From the NCBI GenBank assembly GCA_029226205.1, contig JAQXXT010000024.1:1-58288 (forward strand): a stretch of 58,288 nt of DNA. Direction: 5' to 3'. Under the pieces are notes generated by a model. It was not told the origin of the DNA and made no database searches. It was given only the letters and a program-made list of their open reading frames with translations. This document shows, piece after piece, positions 16,787 to 25,387 of this stretch. The position numbers were made by a program, and so were the translations under genes. This DNA comes from Prevotellaceae bacterium. GTDB taxonomy: Bacteria; Bacteroidota; Bacteroidia; Bacteroidales; Bacteroidaceae. The stretch's first letter is position 1. Every line of letters starts with the position of its first letter.

Positions 16787-19700
16787 ATGATTCACAGAAA
16801 ATTCAGGATGAACGAATCAGAGAGCACGTTCATCAAACACCTGGGGAGAGAGATCTCCTCAGGTTTCCTTTGCCTCCTGCTCCTCTGCATGGCTCTGCCA
16901 GTAGCAGCGAGCGGTTTGAAGGCTGCACCCAATCAGGATAAAACGTCTTCCTCACCGAGGAAGACGTATATCTACTTCGTCGATGCCAAGGGCAACGAAG
17001 CGCATGAGCAGAGTGTGTATAAGTACAACCCTGCCACAAGCTACGCTTTTGTTCCTTATCAGCCCCATATTATTGATGCTGAAACAGGAAACGATGTCAC
17101 GAGTTATTATGATATCACTTATCAAAATGACATCAATTCTTTGTATGGCTGTAAGGCATTAAATGCATTTAAATATTCTACAGATCCCGCTGATAACGGA
17201 TCACTTTATTCTGGTAATAATAATACTGACGGTAATTACACTTTAGACAATACAAAAATTGTATATGTTTACAGCCTTTCAAATGCCCAAACTCCCGGAC
17301 GCCCCGATGACTATATTCTTACTGTTAACGCTACTGTCAAGCAAGACTATAAGAACAACTATGAAGCTACACCCGAGAATCAGAAGAGTGACATCACTGT
17401 AAAAGGTCAGTTCTATGCATATAATAAAGCCAATGTTTATAAAATTGCCAGCAACCAGTATGTCCTTCACGTGCTGAAACGTGTACCCCAGTTGGTGTTT
17501 ACTCCCGATCCAAGTAAGACGACTTTCAAGAGTGGAGAGTCTCTCTCTGCCGGAAACCGTTTCATTCCGAAAGGGTATTTCACGGACGACCTGGACGGAA
17601 AGAACACAAAAGACAGCACATCCTATACTAAATATTTCGATGCGAACGGTTTTGTCTATGGTCTCTTCATTCCCGATTCCTTAAAATACAATGGTAAAGA
17701 GCCTGTAGAAGGTGAAGTCAGTCTGGAAATGACTGGCAAAGACAACACAAACTGCTGGGTAAAAGAGAATGTACAGACTGCTGTCTATGTCTATAATCCC
17801 GATGGAAGTATCAAGAAAGATGCCAACGGAAATATTGTTACGCGTCTTACTACGGGAACACTCTATCTAACCCAAGACGGTTGGAATAATGACAATTCAT
17901 GGATCATGAAGTTCCATGGCAATGGTAAATATCCTCTGTATTATGTCACAATTCCGTATACTATTCAGAAGTGGGACATCAGCGCTGCCCAGGCCGCTAC
18001 GTTCAGCGTCAACGACAACGAGGGCGCTTATGAGGTGATCTATGATAACGACACGACGGCAGGACATGTCAACCGGATGGGTAAGCTGCACTTCATCAAG
18101 GCCGGTAAGTTCATCCCGGGTACCGTCTCCAAGTATGAAGTGCCGGGAATGAACATCACGTTCGGCGCAAGTACCGATAAGGCCAACACATGGACAGTGG
18201 AGCGCTCACAGGGCAAGAACGATGTCAAGGATAATGACAACGAAGACACTGAGAATGGCGTTACCTATAAGGACTTTATCCATACTCCGAAGGTCACGCT
18301 CGACGGCAATAAGCCTATCGCCGGTGGTTTCTTCAAACTCGAGGCTATCACCGACGGCTTCCTCACCGTTGATGCCAAATACAACGATAACTACAGCTAT
18401 ATTCTCTATTGTCCCACGAACAATAAGACAGATCATCTCGACGCAAAGACAGGTGATATCTATGGCGAGCGTACGTTCCGCTATCCACTCATCGCCGGTC
18501 GCACCTATTATCTCTACTCTACCGCTGATCAGTTCAACGTCCACGGTCTGAGTTTTGAGCCTGCTTTCCTCTCTACGGAGAATGATACGAAGGCTATCGA
18601 CAAGGCTACCGTCGCTAAGCGCGGTTACAGTGAACTGCTTCCTCAGCTCATGGAATATAAGACCAACGAGGAAGTCAGCTATAAGATGAAGGACTATCAG
18701 AGCAACAACGAGGTGAACAGCAGCAACTATGCCGCCATCAACGGCAGCACCGGTGTCATCTCCCCGCTCACAGGTACCTATCCTCATTATGTGACGATCC
18801 TCGCCCATGTGAATGGTATCTGCTACAATGGTGGCAAACAAGTGACGAAGACTCCGTCTTACAAACTCTACATCACCGATATCCCCGAGTATATCGTCAA
18901 GAAAGGCGAGACACCGAAGGTCGGTGAGCGCATCTCAACAACCAATATCCCGACCCGAATCTTCATGACCATGGGCGGCTGGAAATATAACGACGCCGCT
19001 TATCCTTACTACAGCAAGACCGACAAAGACCAGCAGACGCTTCTCACCGACAGTTGGAAGCAAGCCAAGATGGACTCCGTAGGCCGTGATAACATGTTCA
19101 TCAATGGTTTCAAGATGTACAGCAGTGGCGCACAGAACGCTACCGATGAGAACTCGCAGACATGGTCTCAGACCAACCGTTACTCTTACAACCTCCCCGT
19201 ACGTGGTGACTACTTGAAGTTCGAGCCCGAGGAGAATGGTAAGCTCTTCGTCTATGTGCTGCAGAACGGACTGACGGATCTCGCTGAAGGCGATGATCTC
19301 GAGGCCAAGGCAGAAGCCAAGAACAAGAGTGTCGCTGACATGAAGTTCGACAACCTCCGCCGTCGTGCCCTTTATATCACCGACGAGACCGGCGCTGCCG
19401 TAGACGTGAAGAACCAAAGTTCTTTCTGGGACACCGGCAATGATCCTGGTAAGTATATCTTCGAAGGAAGAAAGACGGCCAGCTCAGACCATAAGGACTA
19501 TTACACTGAGGGTCTGCTGCGCTGCAAGTGGAATTCCCACGATCTGACTTTTAACTTCGACGGCTGGGCCAGCAACTACAAGGACAGCACGAAGCTCGCT
19601 GAGGACGAGAAGAAGATCACAGACTGGTGGTCAGCCCAAAACAGTGGGTTCGTCGACAACAAACAGCCCGACAATGACGTGCTGATGCTGAGTGACTCCA

Positions 19701-20845
19701 GCTTCGTCGTACCTACAAAGGCTTATGTGCGCTACTCCTTCGATGTCATCTCCGGCAAGACCTACTATGTCTTCCAGAATGGTTCAAAGCTCGGCTTCTG
19801 CGGTTTCGCCTTTATACCTTATAAATATGATAAGAAGACGGATGGTAAGGCCAATATGGATCTTTGGACGAACTATATGGACGATAAGAAAGATAAGGAT
19901 GGTCAGTTCACCGCTGATACCCGCGCAAATCTCCCTGACTGCGACAATAAGATCTACGGTCATGAGGGAGGTATCTCTCTCGATGCCAACAGCAAGGACA
20001 ATGCCGCACTAAAAGAAAAGGCAGAGTTCGTCAAGGTCAGCATCCCTGCCAAGAACTACCGCAACCATCGCTGGGCCGGTATCTGTCTTCCCTTCGCCGT
20101 CAACGAGCATCAGGTTCATGAGCTCTTCGGTGACAGCTGTGACGTCATCACCTTCGACTCTGTCCGTTTCGCTTCCGGCGTTGAGCATACGATCCACTTT
20201 ACGAAGCATGTGAATCAGATGATTGAGGCTGGTCGTCCTTACTTCATCCGCCCGTCCTGGGATAACCTTGCTGATGGTGAGAAGAAGACCATTGATTTCT
20301 CCCGCGTCTCTCTCGAGGGTGTCGATGCCAAGACGATCATCAACTACAACGAGGCCGTGAAGGAGTATAATGATAACGAGAAGAACACCGACAAGATCGA
20401 TGCCTTCACTTATCAGACCATCGGCTTCTACAATTCTTACGACATGCAGCCGTACAGCTACTTCATGTCAAATACAGAAGACAAGGAGACCAATAAGCTC
20501 CGTCGTTGGGAAGGAAACGAAGTAACCATTCCTGGATTCAACGTTCTCCTTGTTCCCTACTCCTCTGACGCATCCGGTAAGGATAAGTTGGAAGTAACGA
20601 GTAATACTGTTGAAGATCCCGCAACGAAAGCCAAGATGGCGAACTTCTGGATTACCGGTGGTGAAGTCAAGGGTGGCGACGCAACGGGTATCCGCCAGCT
20701 TGTAGAGGAAGTGAACACCGGCATGACGACCTTCGTCAAGGGTGTCTACACGCTCGATGGCCAGCAGGTCCGCGCTACTAATGATCTCCGGAATCTCGCT
20801 CCCGGCATCTATGTCATGGGTGGCAAGAAATATAATGTCAAATAA
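16787..20845 (+). CDS. Large secreted surface protein with T9SS-like C-terminal tail
   Basis: The 1352-residue protein has a long N region followed by a hydrophobic export segment (SGFLCLLLLCMALPVAAS, ending near 43). I recognise no catalytic domain. Two similar beta-rich blocks each end in a motif of the type AGRTYYLYSTADQF / SGKTYYVFQNGSKLGF followed by GxxFxP, so a tandem binding-domain repeat is likely. Near the C terminus a block of the type WAGICLPFAVNEHQVHELFG with IEAGRPYFIRP occurs in many Prevotella surface proteins. The tail GVYTLDGQQVRA ... LAPGIYVMGGKKYNVK resembles a short type A T9SS sorting domain. Codons upstream of 16787 are in frame but overlap the divergent gene and its promoter. 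The function is unknown. Confidence 0.8.
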   Translation: MIHRKFRMNESESTFIKHLGREISSGFLCLLLLCMALPVAASGLKAAPNQDKTSSSPRKTYIYFVDAKGNEAHEQSVYKYNPATSYAFVPYQPHIIDAETGNDVTSYYDITYQNDINSLYGCKALNAFKYSTDPADNGSLYSGNNNTDGNYTLDNTKIVYVYSLSNAQTPGRPDDYILTVNATVKQDYKNNYEATPENQKSDITVKGQFYAYNKANVYKIASNQYVLHVLKRVPQLVFTPDPSKTTFKSGESLSAGNRFIPKGYFTDDLDGKNTKDSTSYTKYFDANGFVYGLFIPDSLKYNGKEPVEGEVSLEMTGKDNTNCWVKENVQTAVYVYNPDGSIKKDANGNIVTRLTTGTLYLTQDGWNNDNSWIMKFHGNGKYPLYYVTIPYTIQKWDISAAQAATFSVNDNEGAYEVIYDNDTTAGHVNRMGKLHFIKAGKFIPGTVSKYEVPGMNITFGASTDKANTWTVERSQGKNDVKDNDNEDTENGVTYKDFIHTPKVTLDGNKPIAGGFFKLEAITDGFLTVDAKYNDNYSYILYCPTNNKTDHLDAKTGDIYGERTFRYPLIAGRTYYLYSTADQFNVHGLSFEPAFLSTENDTKAIDKATVAKRGYSELLPQLMEYKTNEEVSYKMKDYQSNNEVNSSNYAAINGSTGVISPLTGTYPHYVTILAHVNGICYNGGKQVTKTPSYKLYITDIPEYIVKKGETPKVGERISTTNIPTRIFMTMGGWKYNDAAYPYYSKTDKDQQTLLTDSWKQAKMDSVGRDNMFINGFKMYSSGAQNATDENSQTWSQTNRYSYNLPVRGDYLKFEPEENGKLFVYVLQNGLTDLAEGDDLEAKAEAKNKSVADMKFDNLRRRALYITDETGAAVDVKNQSSFWDTGNDPGKYIFEGRKTASSDHKDYYTEGLLRCKWNSHDLTFNFDGWASNYKDSTKLAEDEKKITDWWSAQNSGFVDNKQPDNDVLMLSDSSFVVPTKAYVRYSFDVISGKTYYVFQNGSKLGFCGFAFIPYKYDKKTDGKANMDLWTNYMDDKKDKDGQFTADTRANLPDCDNKIYGHEGGISLDANSKDNAALKEKAEFVKVSIPAKNYRNHRWAGICLPFAVNEHQVHELFGDSCDVITFDSVRFASGVEHTIHFTKHVNQMIEAGRPYFIRPSWDNLADGEKKTIDFSRVSLEGVDAKTIINYNEAVKEYNDNEKNTDKIDAFTYQTIGFYNSYDMQPYSYFMSNTEDKETNKLRRWEGNEVTIPGFNVLLVPYSSDASGKDKLEVTSNTVEDPATKAKMANFWITGGEVKGGDATGIRQLVEEVNTGMTTFVKGVYTLDGQQVRATNDLRNLAPGIYVMGGKKYNVK

Positions 20846-20869
20846 ATGAACTTATAAACGATTAGAAAG

Positions 20870-21091
20870 ATGAAAACAACATATATGCGCCCCAGCATCC
20901 ACATCACAAGCCTCAGCGTGGAGAACACGCTGCTGGCTGCATCTAATGATGCAAAAAATTCCCTCTTTGACCAAACCCAAAAGACGGGAAAAGACGCACC
21001 GAATACCGGCGGCAGTACCAGCGATGCGTCTAAGGTAGAGACCGCCAAGGGCTATGCCTTTGAGGATTGGGGTGATTGCTGGGGCGAGTAA
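20870..21091 (+). CDS. Small 73-residue protein, unknown function
   Basis: Starts 24 bases after the stop of the large surface protein and ends before a strong terminator, so it is probably co-transcribed. The N terminus MKTTYMRPSIHITSLSVENT followed by LLAASNDA fits a pattern I know from many short Prevotella proteins (MK-TY--P ... L ... LLAAS). There is no full signal peptide. The middle is rich in D, T, G and S, and the end GYAFEDWGDCWGE is acidic and aromatic with a single Cys. It could be a secreted peptide, a peptide precursor or a small partner of the upstream protein; none of these is shown by the sequence. Confidence 0.65.
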   Translation: MKTTYMRPSIHITSLSVENTLLAASNDAKNSLFDQTQKTGKDAPNTGGSTSDASKVETAKGYAFEDWGDCWGE

Positions 21092-21184
21092 AAAGAGTAC
21101 ATTCATTCGAAATAGCATTTCAACCGACCATAAAAACACACGTGTTAAAGAGAATAGCATTTCTCTATAGTATAGTTAGAAAGA

Positions 21185-21216
21185 AGAGTCTTGCCGTGAG
21201 GCAAGACTCTTTTTTT
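21185..21216 (+). terminator. Strong intrinsic terminator
   Basis: AGAGTCTTGCC and GGCAAGACTCT form a perfect 11-bp stem with a GTGA loop followed by seven T. It closes the transcript of the large secreted protein and the 73-residue ORF. Confidence 0.92.
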
Positions 21217-21221
21217 ATGAT

Positions 21222-21437
21222 CCACCGTAGGGTGAATATCTGCCATCGTAGGGGCACCCCTTGTGGGCGCCCTAATTGCCACGATTACCGGTTAGGACGG
21301 CCACAAGGGCCGCACCCTACGGAGGCAGGACGGCCACAAGGGCCGCACCCTACGGAGGCAGGACGGCCACAAGGGCCGCACCCTACGGTGGATCATTTGC
21401 TGTTAGGACGGCCACAAGGGCCGCACCCTACGGTGGA
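21222..21437. repeat. Hairpin-repeat array with a 33-bp tandem
   Basis: A truncated unit, one GTAGGGGCACCCCTTGTGGG unit and four units in the opposite orientation. Three of the latter are near-identical direct repeats of exactly 33 bases (21295-21327, 21328-21360, 21361-21393). Because 33 is a multiple of three, the array gives open frames with an 11-residue repeat that are not genes. The rest of the gap from 21092 to 21630 holds the terminator, an A-rich spacer and the etf promoter. Confidence 0.9.
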
Positions 21438-21527
21438 TTAAAGGCCGAAAAACCACTGCACAAAAGAAAAAGATTGTGCAAACATCTGCACAAAAGAAAG
21501 AGATATGTGCATTTATATGCCTTTTTA

Positions 21528-21559
21528 TTTGTTCAAGACGTAAAAAGTTAGTAATTTTG
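21528..21559 (+). promoter_or_regulatory. Promoter of the etfB-etfA-acd operon
   Basis: TTTG (21528-21531) and TAATTTTG (21552-21559) are 20 bases apart, an ideal Bacteroidetes promoter. The leader of about 65 bases can fold: CGGT/ACCG and TTGTC/GACAA between 21564 and 21595. Confidence 0.8.
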
Positions 21560-21630
21560 CACCCGGTTTTAGTTGTCGTGAAGATGACAAGACCGATCAA
21601 TTTGCAAATTAATTATCATTTTTATATTAT

Positions 21631-22512
21631 ATGAAATTGAAAATCGTTGTACTTGCCAAGCAGGTACCAGACACAAGAAATGTGGGAAAGGACGCCATGA
21701 CTGCCGAAGGAACGGTCAACCGTGCAGCCCTTCCCGCTATTTTCAATCCTGAAGACTTAAACGCTCTGGAGCAGGCGCTTCGTATCAAGGAGCAGAATCC
21801 CGGTACGACAGTGACGATGCTCACCATGGGTCCTCCCCGTGCCGGTGAGATCATCCGCCAGGGCCTTTACCGTGGTGCCGACGACGGTATCCTTCTTACC
21901 GACCGCAAGAGTGCCGGTGCCGATACCCTCGCCACCTCTTATTTCCTTGCTAAAGCTATTGAGAAGATCGACAAAGAGATCGGTCATGTAGACCTCGTCC
22001 TCGGTGGCCGTCAGGCTATCGATGGTAATACCGCCCAGGTAGGTCCGCAGGTTGCCCAGAAGCTCGGTTTGAACCAGGTAACCTATGCCGAGGAAGTACT
22101 GAAGATCGAGGATGGCAAGGCTACGATCCGCCGTCATATCGATGGTGGCGTAGAGACTGTCGTCGCTCCCCTGCCCGTTGTCATCACCGTCAACGGCAGT
22201 GCTGCTCCCGCCCGTCCCTGCAATGCCCGCCTCGTGATGAAATACAAGTATGCCACCTGTCCGATGGAGCGCAAAGGTGACGAGCCGTGGGCAGCCCTCT
22301 ATGAGAGCCGTCCCTACCTCACGTTGGGACAGTGGAGCATCGCCGACTGTGGTGCCGACTACAACCAGTGTGGTCTCGCCGGCAGTCCTACGAAGGTGAG
22401 TGCCGTGAAGAGCATTGTCTTCCAGGCCAAGGAGAGTGTCAGCCTGACGAGTGCTGATGCCGACATCGAAGGACTGGTGAAAGAATTGTTGGACAAAAAT
22501 ATTATTGGCTAA
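21631..22512 (+). CDS. etfB: Electron transfer flavoprotein, beta subunit
   Basis: Forms with EtfA the flavoprotein that takes or gives electrons to an acyl-CoA dehydrogenase. The 293-residue protein begins KIVVLAKQVPDT, typical of EtfB. The stretch GRQAIDGNTAQVGPQ (about 126-140) resembles that of bifurcating EtfB proteins from Clostridium and Acidaminococcus (GRQAIDGDTAQVGPQ) rather than the mitochondrial GKQAIDDD form, so FAD rather than AMP may sit in this subunit. That is an inference. The gene is nine bases before etfA and is probably transcribed from the promoter at 21528. Confidence 0.95.
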   Translation: MKLKIVVLAKQVPDTRNVGKDAMTAEGTVNRAALPAIFNPEDLNALEQALRIKEQNPGTTVTMLTMGPPRAGEIIRQGLYRGADDGILLTDRKSAGADTLATSYFLAKAIEKIDKEIGHVDLVLGGRQAIDGNTAQVGPQVAQKLGLNQVTYAEEVLKIEDGKATIRRHIDGGVETVVAPLPVVITVNGSAAPARPCNARLVMKYKYATCPMERKGDEPWAALYESRPYLTLGQWSIADCGADYNQCGLAGSPTKVSAVKSIVFQAKESVSLTSADADIEGLVKELLDKNIIG

Positions 22513-22521
22513 TCAAAAGAT

Positions 22522-23544
22522 ATGAACAACGTTTTTGTATATTGTGAAGTAGAAGGAACCACCGTTCAGGAGGTCTCCCAGGAACTTCTTACCAAAGGTC
22601 GCAAATTGGCCAATAAGTTGGGCGTAGACCTCGAGGCTGTTGTCGCCGGCACCGGTATCAAAGGTAAGGTAGAGGATCAGATTCTTCCTTACGGCGTCGA
22701 CACACTGTATGTCTTCGATGGTGAGGGCCTCTTCCCTTACACCTCCGCGCCTCATACGGATATCGTCGTGAAACTCTTCCAGGAGGAGAAGCCGCAGATC
22801 GCCCTCATGGGTGCAACGGTCATCGGCCGTGATCTCGGTCCGCGTGTCTCTGCCGCCCTTACCTCCGGTCTTACCGCCGACTGTACGCAGTTGGAGATCG
22901 GCAGCTATGACGACAAGAAGAGTGGCAAGCACTATGAGAATATGCTCCACGCCATCCGTCCCGCCTTCGGTGGTAACATCGTCGCTACCATCGTCAACCC
23001 CGAGCACCGTCCGCAGATGGCTACCGTCCGCAGCGGCGTCATGCAGAAAGCACTCTACGACGGCAAGGCCAAGGGCCAGGTCGTTTATAAGGACCCGAAG
23101 GACTATGTCGCTCCCACGTCTTATGCCGTACAGGTCATCGACCGTCATGTCGAGGCAGCGAAGAACAACCTTAAGGGCGCTCCTATCGTTGTCGCCGGTG
23201 GTTACGGCATGAGCTCAAAGGAAGGTTTCGATATGCTCTTCGAGCTCGCTAAGGAACTTCACGGTGAGGTCGGCGCCAGCCGTGCCGCCGTCGATGCCGG
23301 TTGGGTAGACCACGACCGTCAGATCGGTCAGACGGGTGTCACCGTCCATCCGAAGGTTTATATCGCCTGCGGTATCAGTGGCCAGATCCAGCACATCGCC
23401 GGAATGCAGGATGCCGGTATTATCATCTCCATCAATACCGATCCCGACGCACCGATCAACAAGATCGCCGACTATGTCATCACGGGTTCCGTAGAGGACG
23501 TCGTGCCGAAGCTCATCAAATATTACAAACAGAATACGAAGTAA
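22522..23544 (+). CDS. etfA: Electron transfer flavoprotein, alpha subunit
   Basis: Second subunit of the Etf dimer, binding the FAD that contacts the dehydrogenase. The 340-residue protein has the C-terminal FAD-binding signature with ASRAAVDAGWVDHDRQIGQT, IACGISGQIQHIAGM and the closing ISINTDPDAPINKIADY. It lies between etfB and the acyl-CoA dehydrogenase with gaps of nine and five bases, so all three are one operon. Confidence 0.96.
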   Translation: MNNVFVYCEVEGTTVQEVSQELLTKGRKLANKLGVDLEAVVAGTGIKGKVEDQILPYGVDTLYVFDGEGLFPYTSAPHTDIVVKLFQEEKPQIALMGATVIGRDLGPRVSAALTSGLTADCTQLEIGSYDDKKSGKHYENMLHAIRPAFGGNIVATIVNPEHRPQMATVRSGVMQKALYDGKAKGQVVYKDPKDYVAPTSYAVQVIDRHVEAAKNNLKGAPIVVAGGYGMSSKEGFDMLFELAKELHGEVGASRAAVDAGWVDHDRQIGQTGVTVHPKVYIACGISGQIQHIAGMQDAGIIISINTDPDAPINKIADYVITGSVEDVVPKLIKYYKQNTK

Positions 23545-23549
23545 AAAAT

Positions 23550-25256
23550 ATGGCTAATTATTATAGCGATCATCCGGAGATAGCGTTCCATCTGAACCAT
23601 CCGTTGATGAAGCGTATCGTAGAACTGAAAGAAAGAAACTACGCTGACGCAGCAACCTATCCTGATGCACCGGTCAACTACGACGATGCCATCGAGAACT
23701 ACAAGCGCATCCTCGAGATCACGGGCGATGTGGCTGCCAATATCATCGAGCCGAACAGTGAGGCTGTAGACCTTGAAGGTCCGCATCTCGTCGACGGCCG
23801 TATGCATTACGCCAGCAAGACTTACGAGAACCTCGACGCTACGCGCAAGGCCGGTCTGTGGGGTGTCTCCATGCCGCGCCGTTACAAAGGTCTGAACCTC
23901 CCGAACACGGTCTTCTCCATGCTCTCCGAGGTCATCTCCGCTGCTGACGCAGGCTTCCAGAACATCTGGTCGCTGCAGAGCTGTATCGACACCCTCTATG
24001 AGTTCGGCAGCGAGGAGCAGCGCCAGAAGTATATTCCGCGCGTCGCTGAGGGCGCTTCCATGTCCATGGACCTCACGGAGCCTGATGCCGGTAGTGACCT
24101 GCAGCGTGTGATGCTGAAAGCCACCCAGGATGCCGATGGCACGTGGCGTCTGAATGGCGTGAAGCGTTTCATCACCAATGGTGACAGCGATATCCACCTC
24201 GTCCTCGCCCGCAGCGAGGCCGGCACGCACGATGGCCGTGGCCTCTCCATGTTCATCTACGACAAGCAGAACGGTGGCGTCACCGTCCGTCATATCGAGA
24301 ACAAGCTCGGTATCCACGGCTCTCCTACCTGTGAGCTCGTCTTCAAAAATGCCAAGGCAGAGCTCTGCGGCAGCACACGTCTCGGCCTGATCAAGTATGT
24401 CATGGCTCTGATGAACGGTGCCCGTCTCGGTATCGCCGCACAGAGTGTCGGTGTAGAGCAGGAAGCCTACAATGAAGGCCTCGCCTATGCCCGTGAGCGT
24501 CAGCAGTTTGGTGAGAAGATCATCAACTTCCCCGCCGTCTACGATATGCTGAGCCGTATGAAGGCCAAGCTCGACGCCGGCCGCAGCCTCCTCTATCAGA
24601 CTGCCCGTTACGTCGATGTCTACAAGGCCCTTGAGGATATCAGCCGTGACCGCAAGCTTACGCCGGAGGAGCGTCAGGAGATGAAGAAATACTCCCGTCT
24701 CGCCGATGCCTTCACGCCGATCGCCAAAGGAATGAACTCCGAGTATGCCAACCAGAACGCCTATGATGCCATCAGCATCCACGGTGGTAGTGGTTTCATC
24801 ATGGAGTATAAGAGTCAGCGCCTCTACCGCGATGCCCGTATCTTCTCTATCTACGAGGGTACGACACAGCTGCAGGTCGTCGCTGCCGTACGTTATATCA
24901 CCAACGGCACCTACCTGAACATTATCAAGGAGATGCTCGAGCAGCCCGTCAGCGACGACCTCAAGCCGCTGCAGGACCGCGTCCGCAAGATGACGGAGCA
25001 GTATGAGGCTTCTGTAGAGTATGTCAAGGCTGCCGGCAACCAGGATCTCCATGACTTCCTCGCCCGTCGTCTCTACGACATGACGGCAGAGATCATCATG
25101 AGTCTCCTGATTCTCGACGACGCCACACGTGCCCCCGAGCTCTTCAAGAAGAGCGCCGAAGTCTATGTACGTGCTGCCGAAGAGGCTGTCATCGGTAAGG
25201 CTGCCTATGTTCAGAACTTCAAGGTAGAGGATCTGGACAGCTTCAAGGCTGAATAA
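23550..25256 (+). CDS. Acyl-CoA dehydrogenase
   Basis: Flavin enzyme that oxidises (or, with bifurcating Etf, reduces) the alpha-beta bond of an acyl-CoA. The 568 residues exceed the 380 of short-chain enzymes and include a C-terminal helical extension of about 120 residues. Visible are the flavin-side motifs MDLTEPDAGSDL and FITNGD, the RQQFG segment, and IYEGTTQLQ with the probable catalytic Glu near residue 436. The start MANYYSDHPEIAF at 23550 follows etfA by five bases. Its substrate is not clear; short or branched acyl-CoA is most likely. Confidence 0.93.
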   Translation: MANYYSDHPEIAFHLNHPLMKRIVELKERNYADAATYPDAPVNYDDAIENYKRILEITGDVAANIIEPNSEAVDLEGPHLVDGRMHYASKTYENLDATRKAGLWGVSMPRRYKGLNLPNTVFSMLSEVISAADAGFQNIWSLQSCIDTLYEFGSEEQRQKYIPRVAEGASMSMDLTEPDAGSDLQRVMLKATQDADGTWRLNGVKRFITNGDSDIHLVLARSEAGTHDGRGLSMFIYDKQNGGVTVRHIENKLGIHGSPTCELVFKNAKAELCGSTRLGLIKYVMALMNGARLGIAAQSVGVEQEAYNEGLAYARERQQFGEKIINFPAVYDMLSRMKAKLDAGRSLLYQTARYVDVYKALEDISRDRKLTPEERQEMKKYSRLADAFTPIAKGMNSEYANQNAYDAISIHGGSGFIMEYKSQRLYRDARIFSIYEGTTQLQVVAAVRYITNGTYLNIIKEMLEQPVSDDLKPLQDRVRKMTEQYEASVEYVKAAGNQDLHDFLARRLYDMTAEIIMSLLILDDATRAPELFKKSAEVYVRAAEEAVIGKAAYVQNFKVEDLDSFKAE

Positions 25257-25280
25257 TATTTATCACTCTATCCTATTATA

Positions 25281-25364
25281 AGGTGGCCGCCACGTTGCGG
25301 CCACGCACCTCAGTTGACTTTATCTCTCCAACGTGGCTGCGTGGCCGCAACATGGCGGCCACCT
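25281..25364. repeat. 84-bp inverted repeat (GTGGCCGC form)
   Basis: A 25-base arm at 25281-25305 (AGGTGGCCGCCACGTTGCGG, then CCACG) is the complement of 25340-25364 with one mismatch. Each arm is itself palindromic (GTGGCCGC/GCGGCCAC). It lies between the acyl-CoA dehydrogenase and the ABC ATPase. One further arm occurs at 41419-41447 near sprA. Confidence 0.85.
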
Positions 25365-25387
25365 ACATTTTAAATACCCCCAAGCCT

